Notes: generated by a model from the letters alone, not told the origin. A DNA stretch of 64,000 bases from Athripsodes cinereus (GCA_947579605.1 OX388312.1:31023313-31087312); one strand, 5' to 3'; positions 10,260-21,620 are shown, counted from the first letter of the stretch. Numbers and translations are program-made.

Positions 10260-12440
10260 TGTGTACAATAACTTTTTTTTTTAAATTTTATTTTAAGCAA
10301 ACAAACAGTCAAACAGAATACATTACAAGATATAAGTTACATAGTAAGTTAACCAAAACAGTTTGCAGTAATATTACAAGTTTTTAGTTGACATATAATA
10401 TAAATTTTAATAATGGAAAAGTGCTATTATTTAAAGTTAGTATGTACGATTCTTAACAAGACTAAGTATCTTATATTTGTAGAAAAAAATTAAACTTATA
10501 ATGGAGCGCTCATGAAGGAGGAAAAGGGAAGGGAAGGAAAACCATTACAGCAGAGTCATCCTCTTATTAAAGTCTCAAATATTTGAGACTTAAATTTAGA
10601 CTTAGTTAAGTACTTTCCATATTTTTTTATTTAACTGTGTGTAAAAATAAACCGACAACATTACGTCACAGCCCACAAGTTTGACAGTAGTACTTTCTAT
10701 GTGTAATAAAAATAAAGTAAAAAAACCTCCATGTGTCATATAGAATAAGATATTCCAGATTGCCACAGGTTTTATCAACACACTGAATTTGACATGTTAA
10801 ATTTCATACATAGGTACACCTTCATAATATAATGTAGGCTTTTAAAAAAGTATTCATAAATCATTTGGTGTGAGCAGAATGCCGTAGCCAAATATAATTA
10901 ATAAAAAGCTTTTAGCCGCACTACTGAAATAATGATAGAATGTGTTGCTTTTTTTTAAATTTGTACTTGTATAAAAAAGTTTTAATATTCTATAACAAAC
11001 ATAGCTGAATTATTTTTTGTTATTTATTATACCTTGATAAGACATGTCTTCAGTTTATAGGAGTAAATAAAGGGAATTTAGTATCCTGTCTCAGACAAGA
11101 GTTATGTATGTATTTTTTTTGAAACATTATTAGTTCCAAAGCTATTTTAAGAATACATATAAGCTCTCGCCCACATGCGTGGATGTATGTTGACATTTTG
11201 AAATGACTTTTTCAAACAATCGTATCACAACCAGCAGACGTATGTACAGTAAATAATATATTTATACCAACCCAAGGTAAATTACGATCTCTTTGTTAAT
11301 TGTTTTACTGAGAAAGTACCATTACATATTCAAAGGCACTACACCAAAACATAAAACATATAATAAAGACAGGTGTAACATTCAATGTACATAAATAAGT
11401 ACCCACTTGAGAATATTTGAAATGCTTATATTTCTTATGTTGTCATAAATTTTCATCAAATGATGTTGGTATAAATAGACGTTCTATTATAACAGTAAAC
11501 AGGTATAAGAACACTTATTATAATAATAAAGGTATAAATGTTATGTTTAAACGTTTTTATTCTCTCTTTTTTATTAGGCCAGTAAAAGGTTCTAAGCTAA
11601 ACACGTCGACATTGAAGGAGACTCATCGAGCACCCGGATAGCGCAGAAGTCTGGAGATTTTCATGTATTCGAATTCTACAGTCTACACACAACAATCAAC
11701 AAAACGCCGGAAACGCCATAATACAAAATAACAGAACATTTTCTTAACCAAGGAAATAAATCAACATTTAAGTAAAAAAAAAAAACAATAAATGAAAAAA
11801 ACAAATATTTTTTTAAAGAGAGCTGAGTTGAAGTGTCCATAAACTTCTTCTGGTATCCACCCTCGAGTATGTCGGCGAGAAAAGAAAAGTCCAGGACGAT
11901 TTTCAAGCACCGGGCTACATCGACAACCTTCACCGGGTGTTCCACTTATCTAGATGACTGAGTTTCTGCCCCATTCCAAGCGTACCCTTCGAACGCATCG
12001 CGAATGTCTTGCTTAATGATGGTAGAAAGAGAGAGAGAGAAAAAGGGAGAAATATGATCTATATCTTAACCGTTTTGACATCACACCAAAGTAGCTGACT
12101 TTTGATATATATTTTAAACAAAAATACTTTATTTTTTACCTACATATAAAAATTAATCATTCTTGATATAAAAAAAAAACTCTGGCAACAAAGTCCTTTC
12201 TATCAGAAAAGTAAACGTTTTGGATACAAAACATATTTTATAGGATTCACCATAATTACATGCTTTATAAGCGTATGAATGAATACACAAATTTATTTAT
12301 TTATTTCATATATTTACGGCGTTAGCCTTTGAAATGTTAACAATCATATTAAAAACAACAAAAAACTACACAATAAATGTGTCATATAAAGAACAGTATT
12401 ACTGGTAAAATAAGTGTATGTGAGATAATATATATATATA
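10260..12440. other. AT-rich non-coding stretch
   Basis: 10268-10560 looks like the antisense 3' end of a LINE (T-rich start, then 'tacaagatataagttacata' and a GC-richer 'aaaagggaagggaaggaaa'), which is inferred. A perfect 20-bp palindrome, AGTCTCAAATATTTGAGACT, lies at 10571-10590. Open frames at 11417-11641 and 11676-11945 have no recognisable motifs. Confidence 0.4.
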
Positions 12441-13168
12441 TATATGGACAATTTGTAAAGCGCCGTTTACTCATAACATGACCTCAAGGGCGCCGTTTAT
12501 CGTATCCATCACCCGAAACTTCCAGCAAAATGGTGTGTCTTCAGTCCTCTTTTAAAACTCTCTCCATTCACCTCCTCTCGCAGACACAGAGGCAGCTTGT
12601 TCCAACATCTGGGACCCGCAACACTAAACGCTCTATCTCCAAAGCCTGTTTTGCGAGATCGAGATGGCTCAACAAGTCTGCATTTTGCCTCACCCTGTGC
12701 TGAGCGAAGCATGAGCCGTCTTTCACTGATGGTCTCCATCTCGCACATCTCCGACAAATAAGATGGTAATACTCCCTTCAAGGCCGAAAACACCATCACA
12801 CATATCTTATACTCCACCCGTTGCTTTACCCTTAACCAATGTAAGTTGTGCAAGAGAGGAGTAATATGCTCAAATCTTCGACCTCTCAGAAGAAGTCTTG
12901 CAGCAGCGTTGAATACAGCCTGGATCCTATTCAATTGCACCATAGGAAGACCAAAGTACAGGCTGTTGCAATAATCCAGTCTGGAGACCACCAAGGCATT
13001 CACAAGTGTTCTTGCTGCATCAAGCGAAAGACAATCTCGGACCCTCCTTATCTGTCTCAGGCAATAGAAGCTAGAGCTCACCATCCCAGATATTTGGATG
13101 TTCATGGAGAGGGCCTTATCCAGGTGTACACCCAAGAATTTCACTGATTCCTGGTGATTAATAATTAA
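12441..13168 (-). pseudogene. CR1/L2-like LINE reverse-transcriptase C-terminus, 5'-truncated
   Basis: A single open frame runs from about 13165 to the stop at 12509 on the minus strand. Landmarks in order: KFLGVHLDKALSMNIQI, SSSFYCLRQIRRVRDCLS, SRLDYCNSLYFGLP, RIQAVFNAAARLLLRGRR, HITPLLHNLHWLRVKQRVEY, FGDRAFSVAGPRCWNKLP, and a C-terminal SFKRGLKTHHF. This is the region after the RT catalytic core in CR1/L2-type LINEs (family knowledge). The catalytic FADD motif and endonuclease are absent, so it is a 5'-truncated insertion. The frame is intact over ~210 codons, which suggests modest age. The 3' UTR includes a (TA)n run at 12430-12443. There is no real start codon. Confidence 0.85.
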
Positions 13169-14100
13169 TAATTATTATAAGTCAATCAAAAATATACAAA
13201 TGGATTTATTCGATATTTAAGCACCTCTGCATGCATTGTGCCATGATTAAACTCGATTGAATGTGAAATTGAGAACAAATTTGAGATTTCTCGATTTAAC
13301 AAGAAACCAATTTCAAAAATTCGAGTTTATTCGAATAGTTTCAAAATCCGAATACCTAATAACTAACCCTTATCTCATAGTAGCTTACGTAGGACGTACG
13401 TTTTTCTCTAGAATAGATAATATATTTATTTGCTTCAAATATATCCTAATCAGCAGATAGTAAATATTATTCTGAATAACATAAATAGTTTATTAAGAAA
13501 ATGAAATTGTATTTCTAAAAATAAACTTTTATTATTGAATACTTTAATTCTAGTATTATCGTTTTATTTATGACATATTTATTCAATAAACGGTTTATTA
13601 CACATCATGAAAAAATAAAAATAAACATTTCATATCGATTTAGCTGTTGTATCAAACATTCATATTAATCTGTGAGAGGTCAGTGCCGTTTATTGATATT
13701 CAATCATTAACTGAATATTTGCATATACATAGTAAGTTGGGTAGTAATATGCAAAACTAAAATTTGTATTTGCATATAATCTATTCATTAAAAATCACAC
13801 CTAAATATTTTTTGACATGACCAGGTCAAATTTCTGATCCAAAATAAAATTTCTACATGCAGACACGATTTTAATGTCAAGATCAAAATATATTATAATT
13901 TATTAGTTTTATATATTCACGTATTCTTTTTGTAATGTTTTTGTCCAGAATTTTATTATTCGGGACAAAAACAAATAATACAATGTCAAGGTGTGACCCC
14001 CTGTACATAATATGACCGTAAATTAAATGTGTATTTATTTCAGTACGTTCGTTGATGTGTAATAAAACAGTTATGTAGAGAAACTTAGGTTTTTTCAATA
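13169..14100. other. AT-rich non-coding stretch
   Basis: No coding, RNA or structured repeat feature was found. Short TTGAATA/TATTCAA-type strings are frequent but unordered. Confidence 0.4.
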
Positions 14101-14102
14101 CT

Positions 14103-14322
14103 TGTCTGAAAGAAAGGGTGTGAGGAAGCGTGAGCGTCCGAGATCAAGTGGATAAAATTCTCAAGGACGGCCGTGTGTTGAGTAAGAGGAACCGACGTGC
14201 ATGCATGAGAAATAGTATAAATGTGGAGGAAACGAAGGAAGTCTGTAAAGTTAGATCTATTTGGCGTTCCTTTCTCTCTGTCTACTCCACTTGGGACACG
14301 GCGTGAGGGTATAGTATTGTAC
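14103..14322 (+). pseudogene. RTE/Craft-like LINE C-terminal fragment with internal deletion
   Basis: Same family as 35655-35935: 'gaaagaaagggtgtgagga' then 'ctcaaggacggccgtgtgtt' and 'ttgggacacggcgtgaggg'. About 18 bp that encode TTWLDH in the other copy are missing after 'cgtccgagat' (near 14142), and frame-breaking changes follow. It ends with the family 3' terminus 'gagggtatagtat'. Confidence 0.7.
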
Positions 14323-15040
14323 AGTACTAAATAATATACTAATACTTTTTATGATAATATGCGTCCTTTCAGCGTGTTCTTCTATCTCAGAGATGAAACC
14401 GAGATATTGATAGTTGACAGTTTAACAAAAACTAATTTAATTAGTGTATTAAATTCATACTTAATTTTTTCATACTATATTTCGTTTTAATACTATGTTT
14501 AATACAATAGTTATAATTCAAATAAAAGCTAAAAGCTGTATATGTAGGTATGTGCAAATAGAATAAATCAATAGCTACCCGTTTATAAAGGCTTTCATCT
14601 CATCTCCTGGCTTCGTTAACTTCCCGCTATCTATCTATTAAGTAATTAAAAAAAACGATTTTATATTTTGATGATGTATCCAAATTTGAATAATTGCTAC
14701 CGATAGCAATCTTATAATAATTAGACGATAAAGTAAAAAAGAAAGTTCAAGATTTTTTATGACACCAAAATGAAAACGAAATATTCATACACTTTTGTAA
14801 ATAGTTTTTAAAGATACCGATTGCTTCTAATTTATTCTCTAAGCGTAGTCTGGCATGAAAGCAGAGACAATTATTACAAATACTTGGAATGATCTGTTAC
14901 ATATTGTACAGATTCAATAATAATACAAAGACACTTAATTTAAAATGAATAGTGAACAAAAAAGTTAGCAAAAATATTGAACTACGTGATAGAAAACAAG
15001 CACAACTTCGTTAAACGAAGTTTTTTGTATTTTAGTATAT
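14323..15040. other. AT-rich non-coding stretch
   Basis: Nothing assignable seen. A short perfect inverted repeat, 'aacttcgttaaacgaagtt', lies at 15004-15022. Confidence 0.4.
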
Positions 15041-15048
15041 GATGTAAA

Positions 15049-15160
15049 CTGGATGAATGTAGAGGAAGCGAAAGAAGTATGTAAGGATAGATCTATATGG
15101 CGTTCCGTTCTCTCTGCCTATCCCTCCTGGGACATGGCGTGAGGTATAGTATAGTATGTA
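15049..15160 (+). pseudogene. RTE/Craft-like LINE 3'-end fragment
   Basis: Only the last ~35 codons are present: 'tggatgaatgtagaggaagc' through 'tgggacatggcgtgaggtat', followed by 'agtatagtatg'. It matches the end of 35655-35935, so this is a strongly 5'-truncated copy. Confidence 0.65.
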
Positions 15161-15169
15161 AAGAATATT

Positions 15170-15305
15170 ACTCAATAGACACCTCATCCGCACAACCAAC
15201 AGACTGTGCAAACACCCTTTATTAGGAAACAGGAAAGGTGTTCCGATGCTTAGGAATCGGCACAAGCTGGTTTAAGTGCACTTTATCCATAGTGCGTTCA
15301 CCGTT
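15170..15305 (+). repeat. Dispersed repeat family B copy
   Basis: 'aggaaaggtgttccgatgct' followed by 'taggaatcggcacaagctgg' recurs with drift at 22895-22985 ('aggaaaggtgttcagatgtc') and at 43575-43640 ('agaaaggtgtcccaacgctt'). Reverse-oriented scraps lie at 19948-19990 and 42388-42440. The order (aggtgt, a short gap, then GAATCGGC-like and TTTAAGTGCA-like strings) is conserved. I do not recognise the element class. Confidence 0.55.
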
Positions 15306-15917
15306 ATAAAAGGCTGCGTTATAAAAAGTTTTTCTTTCTTTAGAACGGATCAGAAATAGCTTATAAGGACGTCAAATAAACTTTTCCATTTCAAACATTT
15401 TCATACTTTTATCCAGAAAATCCTAACACATTCTTATCCAATTTCATCACTTAAATGTGCTGAACTTCTTATTTAATCATTCTTTTTTTCAGAAAACTTT
15501 AGCACAAATCGAAGAAATAACTTATTTACATTCATCCCTTTTCTTATATACATCGATCTATCGCATATAAAGTTCAGTTGGTATCTGCAAGTTTTTTCAT
15601 ATACTTTTGTTAACTATCTTTATACTTAAAGTAAAATTCACACAATGAAACTTATGGTAGTTTAAAAAATTCCAAAATAAATTTAAAAAGTTATTGTTAT
15701 TATGGTACTACGTAATATTTTTTCACAGTTAATACCGTATAGAATGGCATATTATTTTGCGACTTTTTATTCGGTTCGTTTTCAAAATTATATTTATTTA
15801 CAGAGCTAACATCATAAATTTGTAAATACTAAATAAATACTTGATATCGTACTTCATAGTTTCTGTAATATTTCTATGAAGCACTCGCCAAAAAAAATGT
15901 CTCTCAATCTTATCCGT

Positions 15918-16110
15918 AAATTTTCGAATGTCTTGTAAAAGGCAGTTGTTCAAATAAATAAAGTCATTCTACATATGAAATTCAGCGATGAGGTTTGTCA
16001 CCCATCCTGAATGTGTTGATTTTTTGTTGGCACGGATAAGACGTATGTTTATTACATGCAGCTGGTCTTTTGGCCACCCCACATGTAGGATATACCATGA
16101 TGGTTCAATA
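15918..16110 (+). repeat. Dispersed repeat family C copy
   Basis: Starts 'ttttcgaatgtcttgtaaaa' followed by 'ggcagttgtt', continues 'agcgatgaggtttgtcaccc', and ends 'aggatataccatgatgg'. The copy at 21138-21335 is collinear and a more diverged one lies at 29160-29310. A ~190-bp non-coding element. Confidence 0.6.
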
Positions 16111-16356
16111 GTATAATAAAAGTAACTAACGCAACAATAATTTATAGTATTCTTAGCATTTACCACTATAAATCTACATACGAGCATGTATCTAAATGAG
16201 TAGGTACTATTAGAGAGGTGGGAGTTTATCTATATGGGGTTAGAAATGGATGGAATCATTTCATTTTGTGTTGAATGAAGAAGACAATGATGAGACAAAC
16301 ATATCAGTTTTAATAACTCTAAAGTTTGTACATTCACAGAGTGAAAATTCATTATG

Positions 16357-16592
16357 ATGATATTATACTTTAAATAACACACAGTTTACTTTTCACTAAG
16401 ATTTATTCAAATTTGGAGCGCTTTTGTCAATGTTAATAAATTGACATTTTCAAGAGAACTTCTCTTTTTGAGAAAAGAGAGTTCTCTTGAAAATGTCAAT
16501 TTATTAACATTGACGAAAGCGCTCGAGATTTGAATAAATCGCAGTGAAAAGTAAACTGTGTGTTATTTAAAGTATAATACTCGTATCATATC
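16357..16592. mobile_element. Long-hairpin MITE (family A)
   Basis: Two ~105-bp arms (left 16357-16463, right about 16475-16592) are reverse complements with scattered mismatches, separated by a short loop around 'ctttttgagaaaag'. Both arms contain 'acacacagtttacttttcac' and 'tgacattttcaagagaac'. Arm sequences resemble 1-40 and 36180-36250, so it is a dispersed family. No coding capacity; mobilisation would need a transposase from elsewhere. Confidence 0.8.
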
Positions 16593-17120
16593 AGTTTTAT
16601 ATTGATGTAAGTTTGTTAATGTGAAAAAGATTTCATTCTACTACGAAAATAATAATTAGTGAAACGTTTTCTTGTAGATGGGTTATTCATCAACCTTATA
16701 CGCTTTATTTATGTTATATAAAGTTTTTATTGCGAACTAGAAAATCAACCACGAGAATATCTTAAATGGAATAACAACTCGTGAATACTAATGAGGATAG
16801 ACATTGTAGGAAATTAGTTCTTTCATTGCTTCATATTTCCTAAATTTACTTTTATTCTTTTTTCCTCTTTTCAAACAGAAAAGGCTATGAAAATGTGAAT
16901 AAAAGTACGTAATAAGAATTGAGGAGTAAAGATATTTATGTTCAATTTTTTTTTTATAAAACTTCAGACATTATTCTAATTGATATTATAACCACTCTGT
17001 TTCAGTATATACCACTCAGGTCAGGTCAGGTCAATAATGTTTATTTATATTTACTCAAAAAAAATGTACAGTTTTATATTTCATAATACTTAATTCTGAC
17101 ATTTTCTCAGACGAAACCAA
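16593..17120. other. AT-rich non-coding stretch
   Basis: A threefold 'caggt' direct repeat lies at about 17020-17035. No gene seen. Confidence 0.35.
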
Positions 17121-17121
17121 A

Positions 17122-17220
17122 GGCCTAGTCAAAACATATTTTAGCGTTACATTTTCGTTTCGTTTTCTTTCGTATATTGACGACGTTGCGAGAAAGTGTC
17201 AATTTTCGTAGCTACTTTTA
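17122..17220. mobile_element. Fragment of TIR MITE family D
   Basis: 'ggcctagtcaaaacatattt' and 'agcgttacattttcgtttcg' match the left end of the complete element at 43814-43983 with a few substitutions. The right terminal repeat is not present, so this is a one-ended relic. Confidence 0.65.
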
Positions 17221-17678
17221 TATTTTGCACGTTTTAGAAAAAAAGCACAAAAATTGATTCTTCTCGACATTTTTGCAGAAAATTACAAGATATTATATTA
17301 TCGACAAAATAATTCTATTACTTATATCTATTTTGTTATTAAAAAATAAACTTATTTAATAACAACACAACGATGAAGTATTTAGGATGACCTTGTTCCA
17401 TTTGCTTGTAATTTTTCGAACAATTTTGAATGTTCGAAATATAAATTATTTAAGCATATTATCGTTTACCCACAGTGCAAATAGAACCTGCCATTTTAAA
17501 TCTTGTGTTGACATCTCTAAATTTCTATTTCTTTGTAAAAAAAAAATATTTTTTAGAAATAACACAAATAAGAAAAAATAATGCAGATTTCATGAAAAAA
17601 ACACCGTTTTTTCTAAAAAAATAACACCGCATCTCTAAAAATATGACTGATTCTAAAAAAAAGTATGTTAAAAAGATG
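17221..17678. other. AT-rich non-coding stretch
   Basis: No supported feature. Open frames at 17387-17581 and 17525-17716 are low-complexity. Confidence 0.35.
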
Positions 17679-18546
17679 TTTTTGGTTATACAGAATTTAT
17701 TTATAAAAATAGTCACCTTGTTAATGATATGGAGTTTTTGGTTATACAGAATTTATTTAAAAAAAATAGTCACCTTGTTAATGATATGGAGTTTTTGGTT
17801 ACACAGAATTTATTTATAAAAAATAGTCACCTTGTTAATGATATGGAGTTTTTGGTTATACAGAATTTATTTATAAAAAATAGTCACCTATTGTTAATGA
17901 TATGGAGTTTTTGGTTATACAGAATTTTTTTTATAAAAAATAGTCACCTATTGTTAATGATATGGAGTTTTTGGTTATACAGAATTTATTTATAAAAAAT
18001 AGTCACCTTGTTAATGATATGGAGTTTTTGGTTATACAGAATTTATTTATAAAAAATAGTCACCTATTGTTAATGATATGGAGTTTTTGGTAATACAGAA
18101 TTTATTTATAAAAAATAGTCACCTATTGTTAATGATATGGAGTTTTTGGTTATACAGAATTTATTTATAAAAAATAGTCACCTTGTTAATGATATGGAGT
18201 TTTTGGTTACACAGAATTTATTTATAAAAAATAGTCACCTTGTTAATGATATGGAGTTTTTGGTTATACAGAATTTATTTATAAAAAATAGTCACCTATT
18301 GTTAATGATATGGAGTTTTTGGTTATACAGAATTTATTTATAAAAAATAGTCACCTATTGTTAATGATATGGAGTTTTTGGTTATACAGAATTTATTTAT
18401 AAAAAATAGTCACCTTGTTAATGATATGGAGTTTTTGGTTATACAGAATTTATTTATAAAAAATACTCACCTTGTTAATGATATGGAGTTTTTGGTTATA
18501 CAGAATTTATTTATAAAAATAGTCACCTTGTTAATGATATGGAGTT
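17679..18546. repeat. 57/59-bp minisatellite, about 15 units
   Basis: Fifteen 'gatatggagtttttggttat' phases occur with ATG offsets at 17729, 17786, 17843, 17902, 17962, 18019, 18078, 18137, 18194, 18251, 18310, 18369, 18426, 18483 and 18539. Spacings are 57 (seven times), 59 (five times), 60 once and 56 once. The two main unit types differ by 'caccttgtt' versus 'cacctattgtt'. The 57-bp unit is divisible by three, so runs of 57-bp units make spurious open frames (MEFLVIQNLFIKNSHL), which the 59-bp units then shift. Confidence 0.95.
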
Positions 18547-18720
18547 TAGCAAATAAATGTACACTCAATAAACAAAAAAATAATACAATAAACTGTTCTT
18601 TTAAGAAATTATAGATACAAAAAAAAAACTTTATCTCTGTGGCAATGTTTAGGTGTACACAAGTAGATTGTCGTTTATAATTTTGACATAAAGCTCTATA
18701 TTGAAAGGACCCTCCACACA

Positions 18721-19191
18721 CCCGGATATCTCAGGAGTCAAAGACTCCTATTTATCCGCACTTGCAAACAAAAATTTGTCCTCACGGGCGAGCCATATGG
18801 GCAGCCTGAATGGCCGGCCGGCCAAATCCGCCTCGTGGGAATCTTTTAAACTACTGTAAAACTTTCAATATCCCCTTAAGGTAGAGAAACACCAATATTT
18901 ATATTTTTATTAAAATAATACAAGGATCCGAAATAAACACATAGGAAAAAAAAAATAACAATAAGTATACCCAATAATCAAAATTTGTTACAAAAAGCAG
19001 AAATATGATGTCCAGAAACTTTTAAGGATCCAATATAGAGAGCGCAGGAGTCACCGGTACCAGATTAATGTGAAAACTATTCTCCCTCCCGAAGGGGACA
19101 TCCCAACCAATGCTACTCTCCACCAAGGGAGATAGGACGCACAAGAACGAAAAACGAGTTCGCCACACGAAAAACCGCACTCCAAATCAAA
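18721..19191 (-). repeat. 3' UTR of R1-like LINE, ending in a double-stem palindrome
   Basis: This follows the coding end at 19192 on the minus strand. 19010-19191 matches 61402-61585 (plus strand) base for base with drift. The distal end (18721-18762) carries nested inverted strings: outer 'cggata'/'tatccg' and inner 'ggagtc'/'gactcc'. The same palindrome recurs at 22142-22182. Confidence 0.65.
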
Positions 19192-19716
19192 TCAACCTGC
19201 AGATTCACCCGCGTCTGCCGGAGGTAAACCCGGCAAACGCAGGAGGTCCCACCTAGATACCCAGGTATCTACAAACTTTCTGAAGGCTCTAAAATTCTGA
19301 GGACACAACAGAACCTCACCAAACCAAATAGGTCTGGGAGTCCCTTCACTCATTTCCTCGAACATCAGATCCCTAGCATCCGTCATCACCGGACACACCC
19401 AAAGGATGTGGTCCGCATACTGCTTCCCCATCCCACAAACACACCACGGGCTCTCCGAAAGCCCAAGATCAAAAAGCTTGCCCCTCAGGTCGCCGTGGCC
19501 CGTCACTAGCTGGACGGAAAAGTGGTCGAAGGACAGGAAATGCTTTCTCAATCGTTCACAAACATCTGGGAGAAAACTGTAGACTAATCTAGCAGTTCTC
19601 CCCCTATCCCATCTATCCTGCCAAACCTCCATCGTTTTCTGCCGCACCCTGCTGACTGCCCTATTAAATCCCCTTATTCCGGGTTCTGCAACAACAGACA
19701 TATCGAAATGTACAAC
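19192..19716 (-). pseudogene. R1/Jockey-like LINE ORF2 C-terminal region (cut by assembly gap)
   Basis: The open frame enters from the N-gap and ends at 19192. It reads VHFDMSVVAEPGIRGFNRAV, then a conserved QLVTGHGDLRGKLFDLGL, a CCHC-type zinc motif CVCGMGKQYADHILWVCP (C-x-C-x7-H-x4-C), and a terminal WDLLRLPGLPPADAGES. QLxTGHGxFRxxLxxFGL followed by a CxC...H...C finger is the signature of the region after the RT domain in R1/Jockey-group LINEs (family knowledge). The RT itself must lie in or beyond the gap. A related 3' end lies at 61342-61401. Marked pseudogene because only this part is visible; whether the element is intact cannot be told. Confidence 0.8.
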
Positions 19717-19916
19717 NNNNNNNNNNNNNNNNNNNNNNNNNNNNNNNNNNNNNNNNNNNNNNNNNNNNNNNNNNNNNNNNNNNNNNNNNNNNNNNNNNNN
19801 NNNNNNNNNNNNNNNNNNNNNNNNNNNNNNNNNNNNNNNNNNNNNNNNNNNNNNNNNNNNNNNNNNNNNNNNNNNNNNNNNNNNNNNNNNNNNNNNNNNN
19901 NNNNNNNNNNNNNNNN
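19717..19916. other. Assembly gap (200 N)
   Basis: Exactly 200 consecutive N, a conventional placeholder length, so the true gap size is unknown. It truncates the R1-like LINE frame on its left. Confidence 0.99.
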
Positions 19917-20088
19917 AATTGGGAATGTTACCCGGGTGTAAAGAGTACTCTTAACCAGCCTGTGTCGATTCGTAAGCATCGAGACTCTGTATCATGCTAT
20001 CCTTAAGGAAGTTCACATTGATGTATCACCACGTACACGCGGTATATTTAATATACCTAACTAGTATGTAACCTAATTCATTAGGTTG

Positions 20089-20155
20089 GACTAGTGGTTA
20101 ACACACTCGCCTGACAAGCGAGGGGTCGTGGGTTCGATCCTCAGTCTGGGCAAAA
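20089..20155 (+). repeat. tRNA-like sequence (pseudo-tRNA or SINE head)
   Basis: 'actagtggttaacacactcg' resembles a D-arm. The anticodon-like hairpin is CTCGC / CTGACAA / GCGAG, which would place GAC (Val) in the loop. 'gtgggttcgatcctcag' resembles a T-arm with B-box GGTTCGATCC. The acceptor ends (ggttgga... and ...tctgggc) do not pair, and D-arm and acceptor spacing are poor, so a functional tRNA is unlikely. It is probably a tRNA-derived SINE head or pseudogene. Confidence 0.55.
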
Positions 20156-20159
20156 ATAT

Positions 20160-20977
20160 TAATGTCCATTTTTCTGAGCAATTCAATGTGTGCGAGTCAT
20201 CTATAGTAGTTCAAAACTTAATTTGATTAAAAAATGTGACTTAACTAGTTACATTACTAACTTTCCGTTTAACGGATTAACAATTGGCGAGGTGTAACGA
20301 TTCATCAGAATACTTATGTTATTTTGACAGACGCACATAATAATAATAGTTAATAATAATATCCTTTGTTGTCACTAAAACCTTTTACAGTTACCCTGGT
20401 AACAAGAATCTTGTATTGTAAAGTGAATAACTGTAAGCTGTAAGGTAGGTACCCACTATACCCAATGTATTTGATGTGTGAACCTTTTGATAATATAACT
20501 TCATTCTAAACACATTCAGTTTTCAGACTATTCAATAATATTTCTGTTATTCGGAGAAAAATAACTCTATATCAAAATATATCATAATAGACCAGATTTG
20601 GTATAACTTGATCAACGTAATAAAATAACGTACATTATAGACATCGCTGTCTGTCTCAAATACACATAATATTCAAACAACCGTCGCAGAAAAAATACGT
20701 TAATATAGCAGGAGAAATGAAAACTTTTGGCAATCTAGGTCAGTCTATATAATACCTTTAGTTATGTCAGCTACAGGGGAAATTCCGAAATCTTCAATAA
20801 ATAGTTTTCAAAAACTTGATTTACCGGTTAATTAAACATAAAAATCCAAAAATCTATTATAATAAACACTTAAATATTGTTAGAAAGTTTCTGAATATAG
20901 ATATTTCAGGCACAATGCTGTTATTATTAACCCGCGGTTTTAACCTTATCCTGTATATCTGGATAGATGATAATTTT
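20160..20977. other. AT-rich non-coding stretch
   Basis: No gene or structured repeat recognised. Confidence 0.35.
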
Positions 20978-21025
20978 CAGTCATGGTCACACAAAAACTG
21001 TTAAATTTTTGTGTGACCATGACTG
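20978..21025. repeat. Perfect 20-bp-arm hairpin
   Basis: CAGTCATGGTCACACAAAAA (20978-20997) and its exact reverse complement (21006-21025) are separated by 8 nt. Either a remnant of a small palindromic element or a template-switch inversion. Confidence 0.85.
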
Positions 21026-21137
21026 ATCATATGGACACTTATCTGGTTGTATAATGCTGAGAAGTGTGAATGATCGGAGGGGGGGGTTCTTCCTGATTCT
21101 GACAGCATCTGCATAATTGAAATATCTGGTGGTGACA

Positions 21138-21335
21138 TATAAGTTTTCGAGTGTCCTGTAAAAGGCAGTTGTTTGAAAAAAAATGTCCATTTAACATATT
21201 AAATTTAGCGATGAGGTTTGCCATCCATCCGGAATGTCTTGATTTTATAAACGGCACGGAGAGGACAGCTTGCAAGTTTATTATATTCAGCTGATCTGCT
21301 GGCTACCCCACTTGTGGGATATGCCGTGATGGCAG
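21138..21335 (+). repeat. Dispersed repeat family C copy
   Basis: Collinear with 15918-16110: 'ttttcgagtgtcctgtaaaa', 'agcgatgaggtttgccatcc', 'ttgtgggatatgccgtgatg'. The 3' side ends in 'agtagtagtaagtagta'. Confidence 0.6.
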
Positions 21336-21620
21336 AGTAGTAGTAGTAAGTAGTACCATTTTAAAACATACCTAAGAGATTTAGGTATGGATCATTTGAT
21401 TATAGTGCGTTTTTCGTGATATCTTTGATGCAACGTTATCAAAATTGAAAGAAACGTTTTTTAAAATCCTTAACAAATCCTGAATCTCGTTGTGCATGAG
21501 CGGAGATTTGTTTTCTTCGCCTTCTCTCCTTTTCTCTTATTGCTTCTTGGTGCTCTTGTAGCTGCTGATAATTTGTACTCCATTGCGGTATGCACTGGGT
21601 GAAAATGTAATATTATTTTT

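Noticed and set aside
17679..18546. CRISPR-like array
   Set aside because: Units are contiguous tandem repeats without unique spacers, in a eukaryotic genome. The same holds for 27423-27666.
17729..18614. Open frames with a repeated MEFLVIQNLFIKNSHL peptide
   Set aside because: Product of 57-bp minisatellite units; the 59-bp units shift the frame, so there is no selection for reading frame.
19674..19979. Open frames spanning the N-run
   Set aside because: They cross 200 unknown bases and carry no evidence.
20089..20155. Functional tRNA-Val gene
   Set aside because: The acceptor strands do not pair and arm spacing is off; only the anticodon stem and T-arm region look tRNA-like.
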